From: Clostridium sartagoforme AAU1 | GTDB taxonomy: Bacteria > Bacillota > Clostridia > Clostridiales > Clostridiaceae | Direction of reading: 5' to 3' | NCBI RefSeq assembly: GCF_000401215.1 | Contig: NZ_ASRV01000150.1 | Span: 44,655-108,654 of the forward strand | DNA: 64,000 bases | Shown: one piece after another, positions 18,000 to 26,179 of the stretch | Layout of the letters: each line of letters opens with the position of its first letter | How positions within the stretch are numbered: position 1 is the first letter of the stretch | Translations under genes and position numbers: made by a program | The notes under the pieces: model-generated | Seen by the model: only the letters and a program-made list of their open reading frames with translations | Database searches by the model: none | Told to the model about the DNA's origin: nothing

Positions 18000-18206
18000 T
18001 TGAAATCCTCCATAAATTTAGAACTTACTTCTATGTAAATTATTTTATTTTGACGTAATTAATTAAATAAACTATATTAAATAACTGAGTTAACTATAGA
18101 ATATCATTAAAATAAATTAAATAAAAGATGTAAAGATTTATACTCTACTTAAAAATATTATAATATTCCTATGGATTCTCTGATAATTCAAATAATATTA
18201 TATTGA

Positions 18207-18238
18207 AAAGCTGAAACTATTTGCATAGTTTCAGCTTT
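18207..18238. terminator. Terminator hairpin after the TipA-like gene
   Basis: A perfect 14-bp stem, AAAGCTGAAACTAT and its inverse, with loop TTGC. The remainder of 18000-18283 is A+T-rich and shows nothing else that I can support. Confidence 0.85.
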
Positions 18239-18283
18239 CTTTAATTTATATTCTAATAATTTTATATTATAGATGGTACATAG

Positions 18284-19042
18284 TTATTTTGCATATCTTA
18301 CGATAATGTCTCTTAAAGTCTTAGCTATATCCTTACCGCCCCTATCATTGTAGTATTTCGCAAATCTTTCATCTGCAACATACATTTCAGCTAGCCCTAT
18401 ATGTGCTTCTGCTGAATAAGTTGGCCATGAAAAACTTAACCATTCTTTATGCTTCTCATATACAGATTTTGCTTCATTCGAGCTTATATCACTTGTTTTT
18501 GTAACTGCAGCTAAAGCTTCAAACATTTCACATTCAATTTGCTGCATCTTTTTAAAGTCCTCTTCACTCATATTTAAAAATTTCTTATTAGATTCTTCAA
18601 CTGTTTCTTTCCCATATTTTTCTCTTATTTCCTTACCATACTTTACTTCGTTCTCTTGTAGCTTTTCTTTTTTAAATCCTTCAAATTTTTCTTTATTTGA
18701 CATCTCTATCTCTCCCTTATTATATTTTAATGTTTTTTCCACTGTTAAAATCAATTGATCAAGTTGATTTCGTCTGGAAATAAGTCTTTGGTGATGCTCA
18801 ATTAAAGATTGGCAAATATCAAAATTAGGCTTAGAAACTATCTCTTGTATATCCTCTAATCTCATATCCATAGATCTATAAAGCAATATTTGTTGTAATA
18901 AGTCTACCTCTCTTTTACCATAAATTCGGTATCCAGAAGAATTTACCCTACACGGCTTTAATAGTCCAATTTCATCATAGTATCTAAGTGTTCGTGTACT
19001 TACTCCTGCCAATTCAGCTAGCTTTTTAATTGTATATTCCAT
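18284..19042 (-). CDS. MerR-family regulator of the TipA type
   Basis: Residues 1-70 are a MerR winged HTH (YTIKKLAELAGVSTRTLRYY, GYRIYGKREVDLLQQ), followed by a dimerisation coiled coil to about 110. The C-terminal 140 residues match the TipAS antibiotic-recognition domain (SWPTYSAEAHIGLAEMYVAD, YYNDRGGKDIAKTLRDII), which in Streptomyces captures thiopeptides. A second in-frame ATG after the coiled coil could give the separate TipAS form. The start at 19042 has AGGAGG 7 bases upstream; an earlier ATG is unlikely. Its own promoter has a 19-bp spacer, as expected for autoregulation. Confidence 0.9.
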   Translation of the reverse strand: MEYTIKKLAELAGVSTRTLRYYDEIGLLKPCRVNSSGYRIYGKREVDLLQQILLYRSMDMRLEDIQEIVSKPNFDICQSLIEHHQRLISRRNQLDQLILTVEKTLKYNKGEIEMSNKEKFEGFKKEKLQENEVKYGKEIREKYGKETVEESNKKFLNMSEEDFKKMQQIECEMFEALAAVTKTSDISSNEAKSVYEKHKEWLSFSWPTYSAEAHIGLAEMYVADERFAKYYNDRGGKDIAKTLRDIIVRYAK

Positions 19043-19065
19043 ATCATTACCTCCTGACATTTTTA

Positions 19066-19096
19066 ATAATAAGGCATTACGTTGCGTGAATGTCAA
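19066..19096 (-). promoter_or_regulatory. MerR-type promoter with 19-bp spacer (TipA gene)
   Basis: On the minus strand TTGACA (19096-19091) and TATTAT (19071-19066) are separated by 19 bp. The spacer carries an imperfect dyad built on CATT-ACG/CGT-AATG. The over-long spacer with internal symmetry is the hallmark of promoters activated by MerR proteins through DNA untwisting. Confidence 0.6.
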
Positions 19097-19122
19097 TACT
19101 TAAAATTAAACTTTTTATTTAA

Positions 19123-19213
19123 ATTGCGAAACAATTTATTCAGTTCACAGGGCACAATTCACAGTTCACAGTTTTTTTGATAAAGTAATAGGTAACAATG
19201 AACAGGTTATGAT
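19123..19213. repeat. Dispersed non-coding repeat, copy 2
   Basis: Shares TTGCGAA, CAGTTCACAGGGCACA, CAATTCACAGTTCACAG and AGTAATAGGTAACA with 5965-6048. Part of the roughly 600-bp gene-free stretch between the TipA gene and cdd. Confidence 0.55.
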
Positions 19214-19236
19214 ATAAATTGCAAAACAATTTATAA

Positions 19237-19475
19237 GTGAAAAGTGAAAAAGTGAAAAATTGAGGATGTTTTGCTATGCAAAACTTAAACTATAGGTGCG
19301 AGGCATTGAATACTTAGTGAAGTTAAGTGTAACGATAACTGAACTTAGTATGAAAGTCCATCTACTGAAGCTTGCCTAAAGTAGATGAACATATCTTTTT
19401 TTAAATCCTGTAAGGATTTTCTCCTTCACTTTTCCTTCTTCACTCTTTCACTTTTCACTATTTTGCTTCGCAAAA
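19237..19475. repeat. MITE-like element with structured interior
   Basis: The ends carry GTGAAAAGTGAAAAAGTGAA at 19239-19258 and the inverse CTTTCACTTTTCAC near 19444-19458, each next to a small hairpin (GTTTTGCTATGCAAAAC at the left, ATTTTGCTTCGCAAAAT at the right). Inside are CATCTACT/AGTAGATG (19359-19366, 19380-19387) and AAATCC/GGATTT hairpins. No ORF is present. Confidence 0.55.
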
Positions 19476-19645
19476 TAAATCCTATGGTATTAATATGACA
19501 TTTTATATAACAAAAATGTTTTGTATTTAAAGCATTATATACATGTAAAAATTTTAGTGTTATAATAATAATCCATTTATTGTTATATACTATTGCTAGT
19601 AGATATTAATAAATGAATTATTATAGAAAGTGTCAGGTGAAATTT

Positions 19646-20065
19646 ATGATTGATGCAAAATTATTAGTTGAAAAGGCTTATGAAGCTCAAAAATTTGCTT
19701 ATACTCCTTATTCTGGATTTAATGTTGGTGCAGCTCTACTTGGTACAAACGGAAAAATATATTTAGGCTGTAATATAGAAAATGCAGCTTTCTCACCAAC
19801 TAATTGTGCTGAAAGAACAGCTTTCTTTAAAGCTATTTCAGAAGGTCAGCGTGAATTTTTAGCAATTGCCATAGTAGGCAATAAAGATGATGCAGAAAAT
19901 ACAGAGTATTGTGCTCCTTGTGGTGTGTGTAGACAGGTACTAGCAGAATTTTGCGATCCTAAAACCTTTAAAATTTATCTTGCTAAAAATAAAGATGATT
20001 TTAAAGAATATTTACTAGAAGAATTACTTCCATTAGGATTTACTAGTAAGGATCTCGATAGATAA
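19646..20065 (+). CDS. cdd: Cytidine deaminase
   Basis: Zinc-dependent deamination of cytidine and deoxycytidine in pyrimidine salvage. Motifs: YSGFNVGAALL near the N-terminus, N-C-A-E-R-T (catalytic Glu and first zinc Cys) and P-C-G-V-C-R-Q (other two zinc Cys). The ATG at 19646 with AGGTGA gives 139 residues, usual for the homotetrameric class; an upstream ATG at 19613 has no site. It is monocistronic, with a terminator at 20095-20129. Confidence 0.95.
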   Translation: MIDAKLLVEKAYEAQKFAYTPYSGFNVGAALLGTNGKIYLGCNIENAAFSPTNCAERTAFFKAISEGQREFLAIAIVGNKDDAENTEYCAPCGVCRQVLAEFCDPKTFKIYLAKNKDDFKEYLLEELLPLGFTSKDLDR

Positions 20066-20094
20066 ATGGAACTTATAAATATACTAAGTTTGAA

Positions 20095-20129
20095 AAGGAA
20101 TACAAGAGTTATATACTCTTATATTCCTT
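20095..20129 (+). terminator. Terminator after cdd
   Basis: AAGGAATAcAAGAGT pairs with ACTCTTaTATTCCTT around a short loop; a weak T-tract follows. Confidence 0.65.
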
Positions 20130-20159
20130 AAAATCTTATTTTTTCTTTTATTTTAAAAG

Positions 20160-20900
20160 CTATAATTTTTTATTAATAAAATTAATCATAATGTTTTTAT
20201 TCTCTCTAAATTGTATTAATCTATTAACATTAGCTCCTGAAGGATGTGGAAAGCCTTTAAGTATCTGTCCTTTTATTATTATACCTTCACCTTCTAATTT
20301 ACATAAAACCTCCTCTACAGCCTTACCTAATGGTATTAATAAAATTTGCTCTCTATTATCTAGACTTCTAAATTCATTAATAAAACTTTCATATATATAC
20401 TTCATTAAAAATTTGTTCTTTATCATCTTTGGAGTATGCCCTGAATAATTTTGTTTGTTAAAAAAAACAGGATAAGGAATTAAAGAAAATGTATGTAGAA
20501 AATAATCACTTTTTTCAAACATATCACTGCAACTATTTAGATTTAAGACCTTATTTAAATTTATTTCATCTAACATACTTATTATATTTTTTCTTATTAT
20601 TCCACTAAAACGTCCCGCTACCTTACACTTATACTGTATATTTTTAATATCGCTTCCTAATTCAAGTTCTTTTCTAGCTGTTGCTATAGATATGCTCATT
20701 TGTTGGAATCCCGGTGTTATTCCAATAATAAATACCTTGGCTTTTGAATTCAAATATTCATTATGTGGAGAATAATATATCTCTAAATTATTTTCTTTAT
20801 CCATTAAAAAATCATTAATTAATAGCTCATCCTTGCTATACTTATCCTTTATTGGTAATTTAATTATTTTCTCTTTATAATCATGCAATGTCTTTTTCAT
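20160..20900 (-). CDS. Uracil-DNA-glycosylase superfamily protein
   Basis: Two UDG-fold motifs are visible. FIIGITPGFQQ follows the first strand (residues about 55-65, the water-activating loop), and GFPHPSGANVNR occurs near the C-terminus (the His-containing intercalation loop). The sequence between is unlike classical Ung, MUG or family 4 enzymes and has no 4Fe-4S cysteine set. A glycosylase or nucleic-acid hydrolase role is likely but the substrate is unknown. The ATG at 20900 is chosen for GAGG 6-7 bases upstream. Confidence 0.65.
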   Translation of the reverse strand: MKKTLHDYKEKIIKLPIKDKYSKDELLINDFLMDKENNLEIYYSPHNEYLNSKAKVFIIGITPGFQQMSISIATARKELELGSDIKNIQYKCKVAGRFSGIIRKNIISMLDEINLNKVLNLNSCSDMFEKSDYFLHTFSLIPYPVFFNKQNYSGHTPKMIKNKFLMKYIYESFINEFRSLDNREQILLIPLGKAVEEVLCKLEGEGIIIKGQILKGFPHPSGANVNRLIQFRENKNIMINFINKKL

Positions 20901-21111
20901 AATATTCCTCATAAGTAATTAAACTTTCATTATCTACTGAAATCCTTCTATTTAACTCTTTTATATTTTTTTCATAAAAATTACTTTTTATAACTAAATC
21001 TTGGTTTATTAAATATTGTTAATACTTGTGAAAATAGTAAATAATATATTGTATTTATATATATTCATCATGTTATAATAATAGTAATTATAATGTATTG
21101 GGGGTGTTTTT

Positions 21112-21210
21112 ATGAAAGTCTGTAATACATTCAGCTATAAATCAGCTTGCTCCTGCAAAGACTATACAAAGTCAGCTATACTTTGTTTGGAGCCTAAGCT
21201 GTTAAATTAG
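21112..21210 (+). CDS. Possible 32-residue leader peptide
   Basis: An ATG with GGGGGTG upstream opens a short, Cys- and Lys-rich frame starting MKVCNTFSYKSACSCKDY. It is followed by the inverted repeat GAGCCTAA/TTAGGCTC across 21189-21235 and then the CD3324-type gene. A TATAAT hexamer at 21074-21079 could be its -10 box. A short peptide followed by RNA hairpins ahead of a regulator recalls attenuation leaders of antibiotic-inducible genes. The ORF may be chance. Confidence 0.3.
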   Translation: MKVCNTFSYKSACSCKDYTKSAILCLEPKLLN

Positions 21211-21299
21211 CTGAAGTGCATAAATCATTTAGGCTCTATAACGCATAGCTTTTTGTATTCTTTGCTTTAATACTTTAATAAAAGTGAGGGAGTAAAGAA

Positions 21300-21578
21300 A
21301 TGAAATATGCAAAGGCACAAGATGTGTTACCAGAGGAAATTATTAAAATAATACAGGAATATATTGATGGAAAGTATCTTTATGTCCCTAGGAAAGATGA
21401 CAATCATAAATCCTGGGGAGAAAAAAGTGGTATAAGACATAGTCTTAAGATAAGAAATAATGAGATTTATAAAAAGTATATTAATGGATCTACTATTAAT
21501 GAGTTAACTAAGGAGTACTATCTATCAGAAAAAAGTATAAGAAGAATAATAAGTCAAGAAAGACATACAGGCTCATAA
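21300..21578 (+). CDS. CD3324-family HTH protein
   Basis: A 92-residue protein matching the clostridial CD3324 family: KAQDVLPEEIIKIIQEYIDG, KYLYVPRK, KSWGEKSGIR, and the C-terminal helix-turn-helix LTKEYYLSEKSIRRII. It is probably a DNA-binding regulator resembling the Mor/sigma-region-4 fold; no target is known. GGGAG precedes the ATG. It lies between a possible leader and the FusB-type gene. Confidence 0.8.
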   Translation: MKYAKAQDVLPEEIIKIIQEYIDGKYLYVPRKDDNHKSWGEKSGIRHSLKIRNNEIYKKYINGSTINELTKEYYLSEKSIRRIISQERHTGS

Positions 21579-21800
21579 TTGTTACAGAATTATTTATTAG
21601 ATTGAATACTTATTTGAAACTATGTTATTCTTTCATTGTAGAATCAATGGAAGTTATTACTTATAATTTAAAACAAAATTCAAAGGAAATGATTGTGAAT
21701 ATATGATGCTTTTAAATTAAGATGATTATTGTTAACTTCAGTTGAAGTAATAATAATCATCTTTTTATTTTATAAATTATTTAAGATAGGAGAGAACTTT

Positions 21801-22459
21801 ATGAATACCTTTATAAAAAAACATGAATTTAATTATATAAAAAAGTGTTTAAAAGATTTAAATAATGCTTTTACTGGATGCGTAGACATTAATATCATTG
21901 AAGCTACTAAAATATATATTCAAGATAAAATATTAAATATTTTTGGTGATTTATCTGAACAAGAAAAAGATTTACTTGATATTAGTAAAATAACTAAATC
22001 ACATCATATAGATAGATATTTAGATGATTTAAATGAATATGTTTATGGAATGCCCGTTATTACAAACGCTCAAATTAATAGATTATTTAAAAAGGAAAAA
22101 AATTTAAATTTCCAAGCCAAGATGCTCAAGAATCAAAAAATGTTTACCTAGGGTGGGTTGATGACTCCATAAAGAAATTATTTATAGCTTATAATATGAA
22201 TAATAATCTTGTTGGTATGGCATGTAGAATTTCAAATCCAGACTTTCACAATGCTCATATATGTGTACTCTGCAATCGTGTGGGGAAAGCTGATGAAATA
22301 GCGTCAGTTTCACCTATTTGTAAAACTAATAATTCTAAAGAAGGTGGATATAAATCACTTGGCTTTAATATCTGCTTAGACAGCAAAACTTGTAATGATA
22401 GAATTGTATCAATAGAGAAACTTGAAAAACTCTTAAAAGATGTCAATAATATAAAATAA
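21801..22459 (+). CDS. FusB-type elongation factor G-binding protein (frameshifted as read)
   Basis: The N-terminal half (about 120 residues) is the helical FBP domain. The C-terminal half holds YLGWVDDS, GMACRISN and a treble-clef zinc finger with C-V-L-C and the later NICLDSKTCN, as in FusB/FusC. These proteins bind EF-G and free ribosomes stalled by fusidic acid. As read, the frame stops at 22151; adding one A to the A7 run at 22096-22102 restores 219 residues, close to FusB's 213. GGAGAG precedes the ATG at 21801. In clostridia such genes are chromosomal and not necessarily resistance genes. Confidence 0.78.
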
Positions 22460-22502
22460 TAATTACTCTATAATTTTAGTAAAGTTTTGCCTTAATATTT
22501 AA

Positions 22503-22528
22503 GGCCTTACTATTAAAATAGTAAGGCC
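22503..22528. terminator. Terminator between fusB-like gene and telA
   Basis: Perfect 11-bp stem GGCCTTACTAT/ATAGTAAGGCC with loop TAAA between two convergent genes. Confidence 0.7.
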
Positions 22529-22552
22529 CATCTTCAAGATATATTATTTATA

Positions 22553-23695
22553 TTATCTTTTAAAATCTAAAAGCTTATTCTTCAATTGTTCCTCAATATT
22601 AACTAATTCTAATTCAGCATCCTTACGCTTTTGACGCCCTTCATTTTGTATTCTAAGAATCTCATCCAGAGTTGAAATTAGAGATTCATTTGTTATTTTT
22701 AGGGTTTCAATATCTACTATTCCACGCTCAGATTCCTTAGCAGTTTCTATTGTTGAGGTTTTTAATATTTCCGCATTCTTACGTAAAAGTTCATTAGTCA
22801 TATTGGTAACTTGATTTTGTACCCTTGCAGCATTACTAGAATGAGCAACTCCAAGGGATAATATCATTTGATTTTTCCAAAGTGGAATTGTATTTACAAT
22901 TGTAGATTGTATTTTTTCAGCCATTAGAGAATCATTATTTTGGATTAATCGAATTTGGGGAGCCATTTGAAGAGATATCATTTTAGTAAGTTCTAAATCA
23001 TGAATTTTCTTTTCAAATCGATGACAAAGAGAAATAAAATCATTTACTTCCTGAGCATCCTGTGGCAAACCACTTCTTATTGCATTCTCTTGAAGCTTTT
23101 TAAGTTCTTCATTTTCTAACTTCTTAAGCTTCTTTTTTCCAGCCAAAATATACATTGAAAGCTCTTTAAAATAAACTTTATTTATTTCATACATTTTATC
23201 AAGCATAGCAACATCTTTTAAAAGCTGTATTTGATGACTTTCAAGGGTAGAACACATTTTATTTATATTATCTTCCACTTTTTCATATTTAGCTTTCATT
23301 TGAGAAATCTTATTTTTCCCTTTTTTAAATAAGCCTAATATACCCTTCTTTTCTTCTGACTCATCAAAATTCTTTAACTCATGCACTACATTTGAAAGCA
23401 TATCTCCAATTTCACCTAAGTCTTTTGTTCTTACATTATTTAATGCTGATTCTGAAAAATCAGCAATTTTCTTTTGTGCACCCACTCCATATTGTAGAAT
23501 TGAATTTGAATTTTTTATCTCAATCTTATCTACAAATTGATTTACCATCCTTTTTTCTTCTTCAGTTAAATTAGCATCATTAATTATATCTTCTACTTTC
23601 TCTTCTTCTGCTTTAATTGCAGGAACCACCTCCTGAAAAGTATCAAAAGTTAATTCTGGCTGTATATCAATATTCTCCTTAAATTCATCCTTCAT
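22553..23695 (-). CDS. telA: TelA / toxic anion resistance protein
   Basis: A 380-residue, highly helical protein of the TelA family. It is linked in other bacteria to tellurite tolerance, phage and colicin resistance, and response to cell-envelope antimicrobials. Family-like stretches include EEEKRMVNQFVDKIEI, QYGVGAQKKIADFSE and LPQDAQEVNDF. It follows the xpaC-like gene after 22 bp in the same operon. GGGAGG precedes the ATG. The biochemical function is not known. Confidence 0.88.
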   Translation of the reverse strand: MKDEFKENIDIQPELTFDTFQEVVPAIKAEEEKVEDIINDANLTEEEKRMVNQFVDKIEIKNSNSILQYGVGAQKKIADFSESALNNVRTKDLGEIGDMLSNVVHELKNFDESEEKKGILGLFKKGKNKISQMKAKYEKVEDNINKMCSTLESHQIQLLKDVAMLDKMYEINKVYFKELSMYILAGKKKLKKLENEELKKLQENAIRSGLPQDAQEVNDFISLCHRFEKKIHDLELTKMISLQMAPQIRLIQNNDSLMAEKIQSTIVNTIPLWKNQMILSLGVAHSSNAARVQNQVTNMTNELLRKNAEILKTSTIETAKESERGIVDIETLKITNESLISTLDEILRIQNEGRQKRKDAELELVNIEEQLKNKLLDFKR

Positions 23696-23717
23696 TATAA
23701 AATCCTCCCACTTTTCA

Positions 23718-24881
23718 TCACTTTTTAAAATCAGATTTATCTGTTAAACCTTCTTGAGTAAATAGTGTTTTTAAAACAGAAATATCTGTAGAAATATCTA
23801 AAGCAACATCTTCAAATAAGTCATCTAACAACTTTTCAAAGGCTATATTTATAACATCAATACTCTTTTCAATTTCATTTTTTGCAGTTTTAATATTCTC
23901 TCCCTGAACTTGTTGCTCATTTAGCTCCTTATATGAATTAACTAATTTTATTGTAATAGGAAGATAATGATTTATAAACTTATTAACTTCTTGTATCTTC
24001 TTAGGATTTTTCTCTATATAATTTAGTATCTGAATTACAATATTTCGTAATTTATCTAATTTCAATATAAATTCTCTATTATTAATTTTATTTTTTACAA
24101 CTTCTATCTCTTCAGTGTAATTTTTCCCTTTCTGAATTACAGCTCTTAACTCTTCACCTTCTGAATTGAATTTTTCTTCTCTAACTTCTTGCTCTTCTCT
24201 TTGCTTATCTCTATTAGCTTCCTGAGCTTTTAAATTTAAATAGTCTTTATAGACATCATCATTTATCATTAAATAAGTCTTTTCTTCATCAATATGTGCT
24301 TCCTTAAACATACCTAATTCAATCATTCTTTTTAAGTCTTTTATAACAAACTTATTTTTCATTCTAACTGTATTGGCTAAGTCTTCAATTAAACAATATC
24401 CTTTATTATCAAGATATCTCACATATCTCTTAAAGCGTCTTACTCTTTTTCTTAAATTTACACCTCGAAAAATTAACCCAATGCTTCCTACAAAAAAAGC
24501 TACTAAAATTCCTAGTCCAATAGTACTGCTTACTAAAAATCCGCTTATAAGCGAAGTCCATAACATATATATAATTAATAAAACTCCTAATGGTACACTT
24601 ACCATAGAACCAATCACTATATAAAGTATTCCTGACACAGTTCCCGTTGGCCTTTTATCAATATATAATGATATTTTATTTTTAGCACTTTTATCTATTT
24701 CAGTATATTTACTTTCCACCTTTTCATTATATTCCTTAATCTTACTCTTCACTTTACTCATGGTGTCATCGGCTTTGTTTGTAAAATCCCTTTTTAGTGT
24801 AGCAAAATCTATTGCATTAAGTGCACTTTTTACAGTATTCATAATTTGATCTTCTAAGTCAGAAAATTCCTTCTTATCCAT
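23718..24881 (-). CDS. XpaC-family membrane protein
   Basis: About 387 residues. An N-terminal charged helical region (1-75) is followed by two hydrophobic spans (GILYIVIGSMVSVPLGVLLI and a second at about 115-140). The C-terminus is cytoplasmic and helical, of the XpaC type (5-bromo-4-chloroindolyl phosphate hydrolysis protein). XpaC and TelA are regularly paired, as here. The ATG at 24881 lies 7 bases after GGAGG; the ATG at 24887 is too close. Confidence 0.82.
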   Translation of the reverse strand: MDKKEFSDLEDQIMNTVKSALNAIDFATLKRDFTNKADDTMSKVKSKIKEYNEKVESKYTEIDKSAKNKISLYIDKRPTGTVSGILYIVIGSMVSVPLGVLLIIYMLWTSLISGFLVSSTIGLGILVAFFVGSIGLIFRGVNLRKRVRRFKRYVRYLDNKGYCLIEDLANTVRMKNKFVIKDLKRMIELGMFKEAHIDEEKTYLMINDDVYKDYLNLKAQEANRDKQREEQEVREEKFNSEGEELRAVIQKGKNYTEEIEVVKNKINNREFILKLDKLRNIVIQILNYIEKNPKKIQEVNKFINHYLPITIKLVNSYKELNEQQVQGENIKTAKNEIEKSIDVINIAFEKLLDDLFEDVALDISTDISVLKTLFTQEGLTDKSDFKK

Positions 24882-25087
24882 AGCCATGCCTCCAGATTAT
24901 TTACTTATATATGCTTTCAAATTTACCATTCTTTTTAAATAATATTATTAATCTGCATTTCTATAATATAGTACTAATGTAGATCATTAATTGAACCATC
25001 ATTTAGATTAATTATATCTTATTCTTATATTCATTACAATTTATAACAAATCAATTCTTATTTTTATTTTACTTTCATATCAAAAAA

Positions 25088-25122
25088 AGGATTGATCCTG
25101 TATGTTTACAAGATTCAATCCT
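25088..25122 (-). terminator. Hairpin downstream of the duplicated-domain gene
   Basis: AGGATTGA/TCAATCCT stem, followed in the minus direction by TTTTTTTGA. The remaining gap 24882-25197 is A+T-rich without a visible gene. Confidence 0.6.
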
Positions 25123-25197
25123 ATTAGCCTACTAGCAAATATATTGGCGGTTGGTCATACTTCAAACTTTGATTATAATGTTGCCATAAAACACAAG

Positions 25198-25563
25198 TTA
25201 ACCTCTTTTAGTAATTTCAGCTGTTATCAATGCATTTGAAATATACATTGCTTTTATAATGTTTTTAAGACGTGTATTATGGGATGTTCCCTCTGCAAAT
25301 TTTTGTTGTGCTTTTTCACATTTGCTTATAATTGATGATACAGGGCGTAGAGCTTCAAGCAATTCTTCTTTTGTATATTTGTTCATATTATTTTCATTTC
25401 CTATAAACGATTTTGAAATATACATTGCCTTTATTCTGTTTTTTAAGAGTGTATGCTGAGAAGTTCCTTCCGTAAACTTTTGTTGTGCTTTTTCACACTT
25501 ACTTATAGTTGAGGAAACAACTCGTAGCGCTTCTTCCAGTTCTTCTATCGTATATTTGCCCAT
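25198..25563 (-). CDS. Protein made of two tandem copies of a 60-residue module
   Basis: The protein is an internal duplication. Residues 4-55 and 62-113 repeat YTxEELxEALRxVSSxISKC, EKAQQKF, EGTS, LKNxIKAMYIS with about 75% identity. Each unit is predicted as two or three helices. I know the module from small Firmicute proteins of unknown role but have no name for it. GAGGTG precedes the ATG. It lies downstream of the flavodoxin gene with a 23-bp gap, so the two are probably cotranscribed from the MerR-type promoter. Confidence 0.75.
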   Translation of the reverse strand: MGKYTIEELEEALRVVSSTISKCEKAQQKFTEGTSQHTLLKNRIKAMYISKSFIGNENNMNKYTKEELLEALRPVSSIISKCEKAQQKFAEGTSHNTRLKNIIKAMYISNALITAEITKRG

Positions 25564-25586
25564 AGTATTTCACCTCAAATTTAAAT

Positions 25587-26063
25587 TTATTCTAATTCAT
25601 ATCCAATTGCTTCAAGCCAATTTAAAATTTCTTCAGATGTAGTGTTACCATTTATATCAATACCCGGTAGAATTATGGCCTCCGTACATTCTCTTGCTAT
25701 ATCATTTTCAATTTGGCCAAATCCTCCACCCCCATGAGTGCAAAAAGGAATTATTGTTTTCCCTTCAAAGTTATGTTGTTTAAGGAAACTCGTAACTGGA
25801 GGTGCTGCTTTTTTAAACCAATTAGGTGTACCTATAAATATTGTTTTATAATCATCTATCGGCTCATTCCCAGATATTAACTTAGGGCAAAAACCCCGTG
25901 AAATTTCGCTTCTAACTTCTTTACATGCTGTATTATAGTCAAAAGAATACTTCTTATCTGGAATTAGTTCTCTTATAATGCCACCAGTATGCTTTGATAT
26001 TTCTAACGCTAAATTCTTTGTATTTTGGAAAAGCGAATAATAAACAATAAGTGTATTACTCAT
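25587..26063 (-). CDS. Flavodoxin-like protein
   Basis: A 158-residue FMN-binding fold. The phosphate loop is YYSLFQNTKNLA (in the place of T/S-x-T-G-N-T), GTPNWFKKAAPP is the 60s loop and CTHGGGGFGQ the 90s loop. This is the Flavodoxin_4-like class found in Firmicutes, likely an NAD(P)H- or substrate-linked flavoprotein. The upstream promoter has a MerR-type operator, so expression is probably inducible, and the gene downstream is likely in the same transcript. Confidence 0.85.
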   Translation of the reverse strand: MSNTLIVYYSLFQNTKNLALEISKHTGGIIRELIPDKKYSFDYNTACKEVRSEISRGFCPKLISGNEPIDDYKTIFIGTPNWFKKAAPPVTSFLKQHNFEGKTIIPFCTHGGGGFGQIENDIARECTEAIILPGIDINGNTTSEEILNWLEAIGYELE

Positions 26064-26115
26064 TTATGTTATCTCCCTTCGTGAAACTCCAATTTATATT
26101 ACTCTTCTTTATCAC

Positions 26116-26146
26116 ATTCTACACTATGACGTAAGGTCATAGTCAA
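26116..26146 (-). promoter_or_regulatory. MerR-type promoter of the flavodoxin operon
   Basis: On the minus strand TTGACT (26146-26141) and TAGAAT (26121-26116) are spaced 19 bp. The spacer is centred on the perfect dyad ACTATGAC-GTAAG-GTCATAGT (26123-26143). Such geometry is diagnostic of MerR-family activators. No intact MerR gene is adjacent; a 27-codon MerR remnant lies at 28435 and a TipA-type MerR at 18284. Confidence 0.75.
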
Positions 26147-26179
26147 TCCTAAATTCAAAGAAAAATTTAAGTAATACAA

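Noticed and set aside
22096..22102. Programmed -1 frameshift in the FusB-type gene
   Set aside because: A-AAA-AAT could slip, but identical one-base losses in dnaC and other genes at non-slippery runs make base error the simpler explanation.
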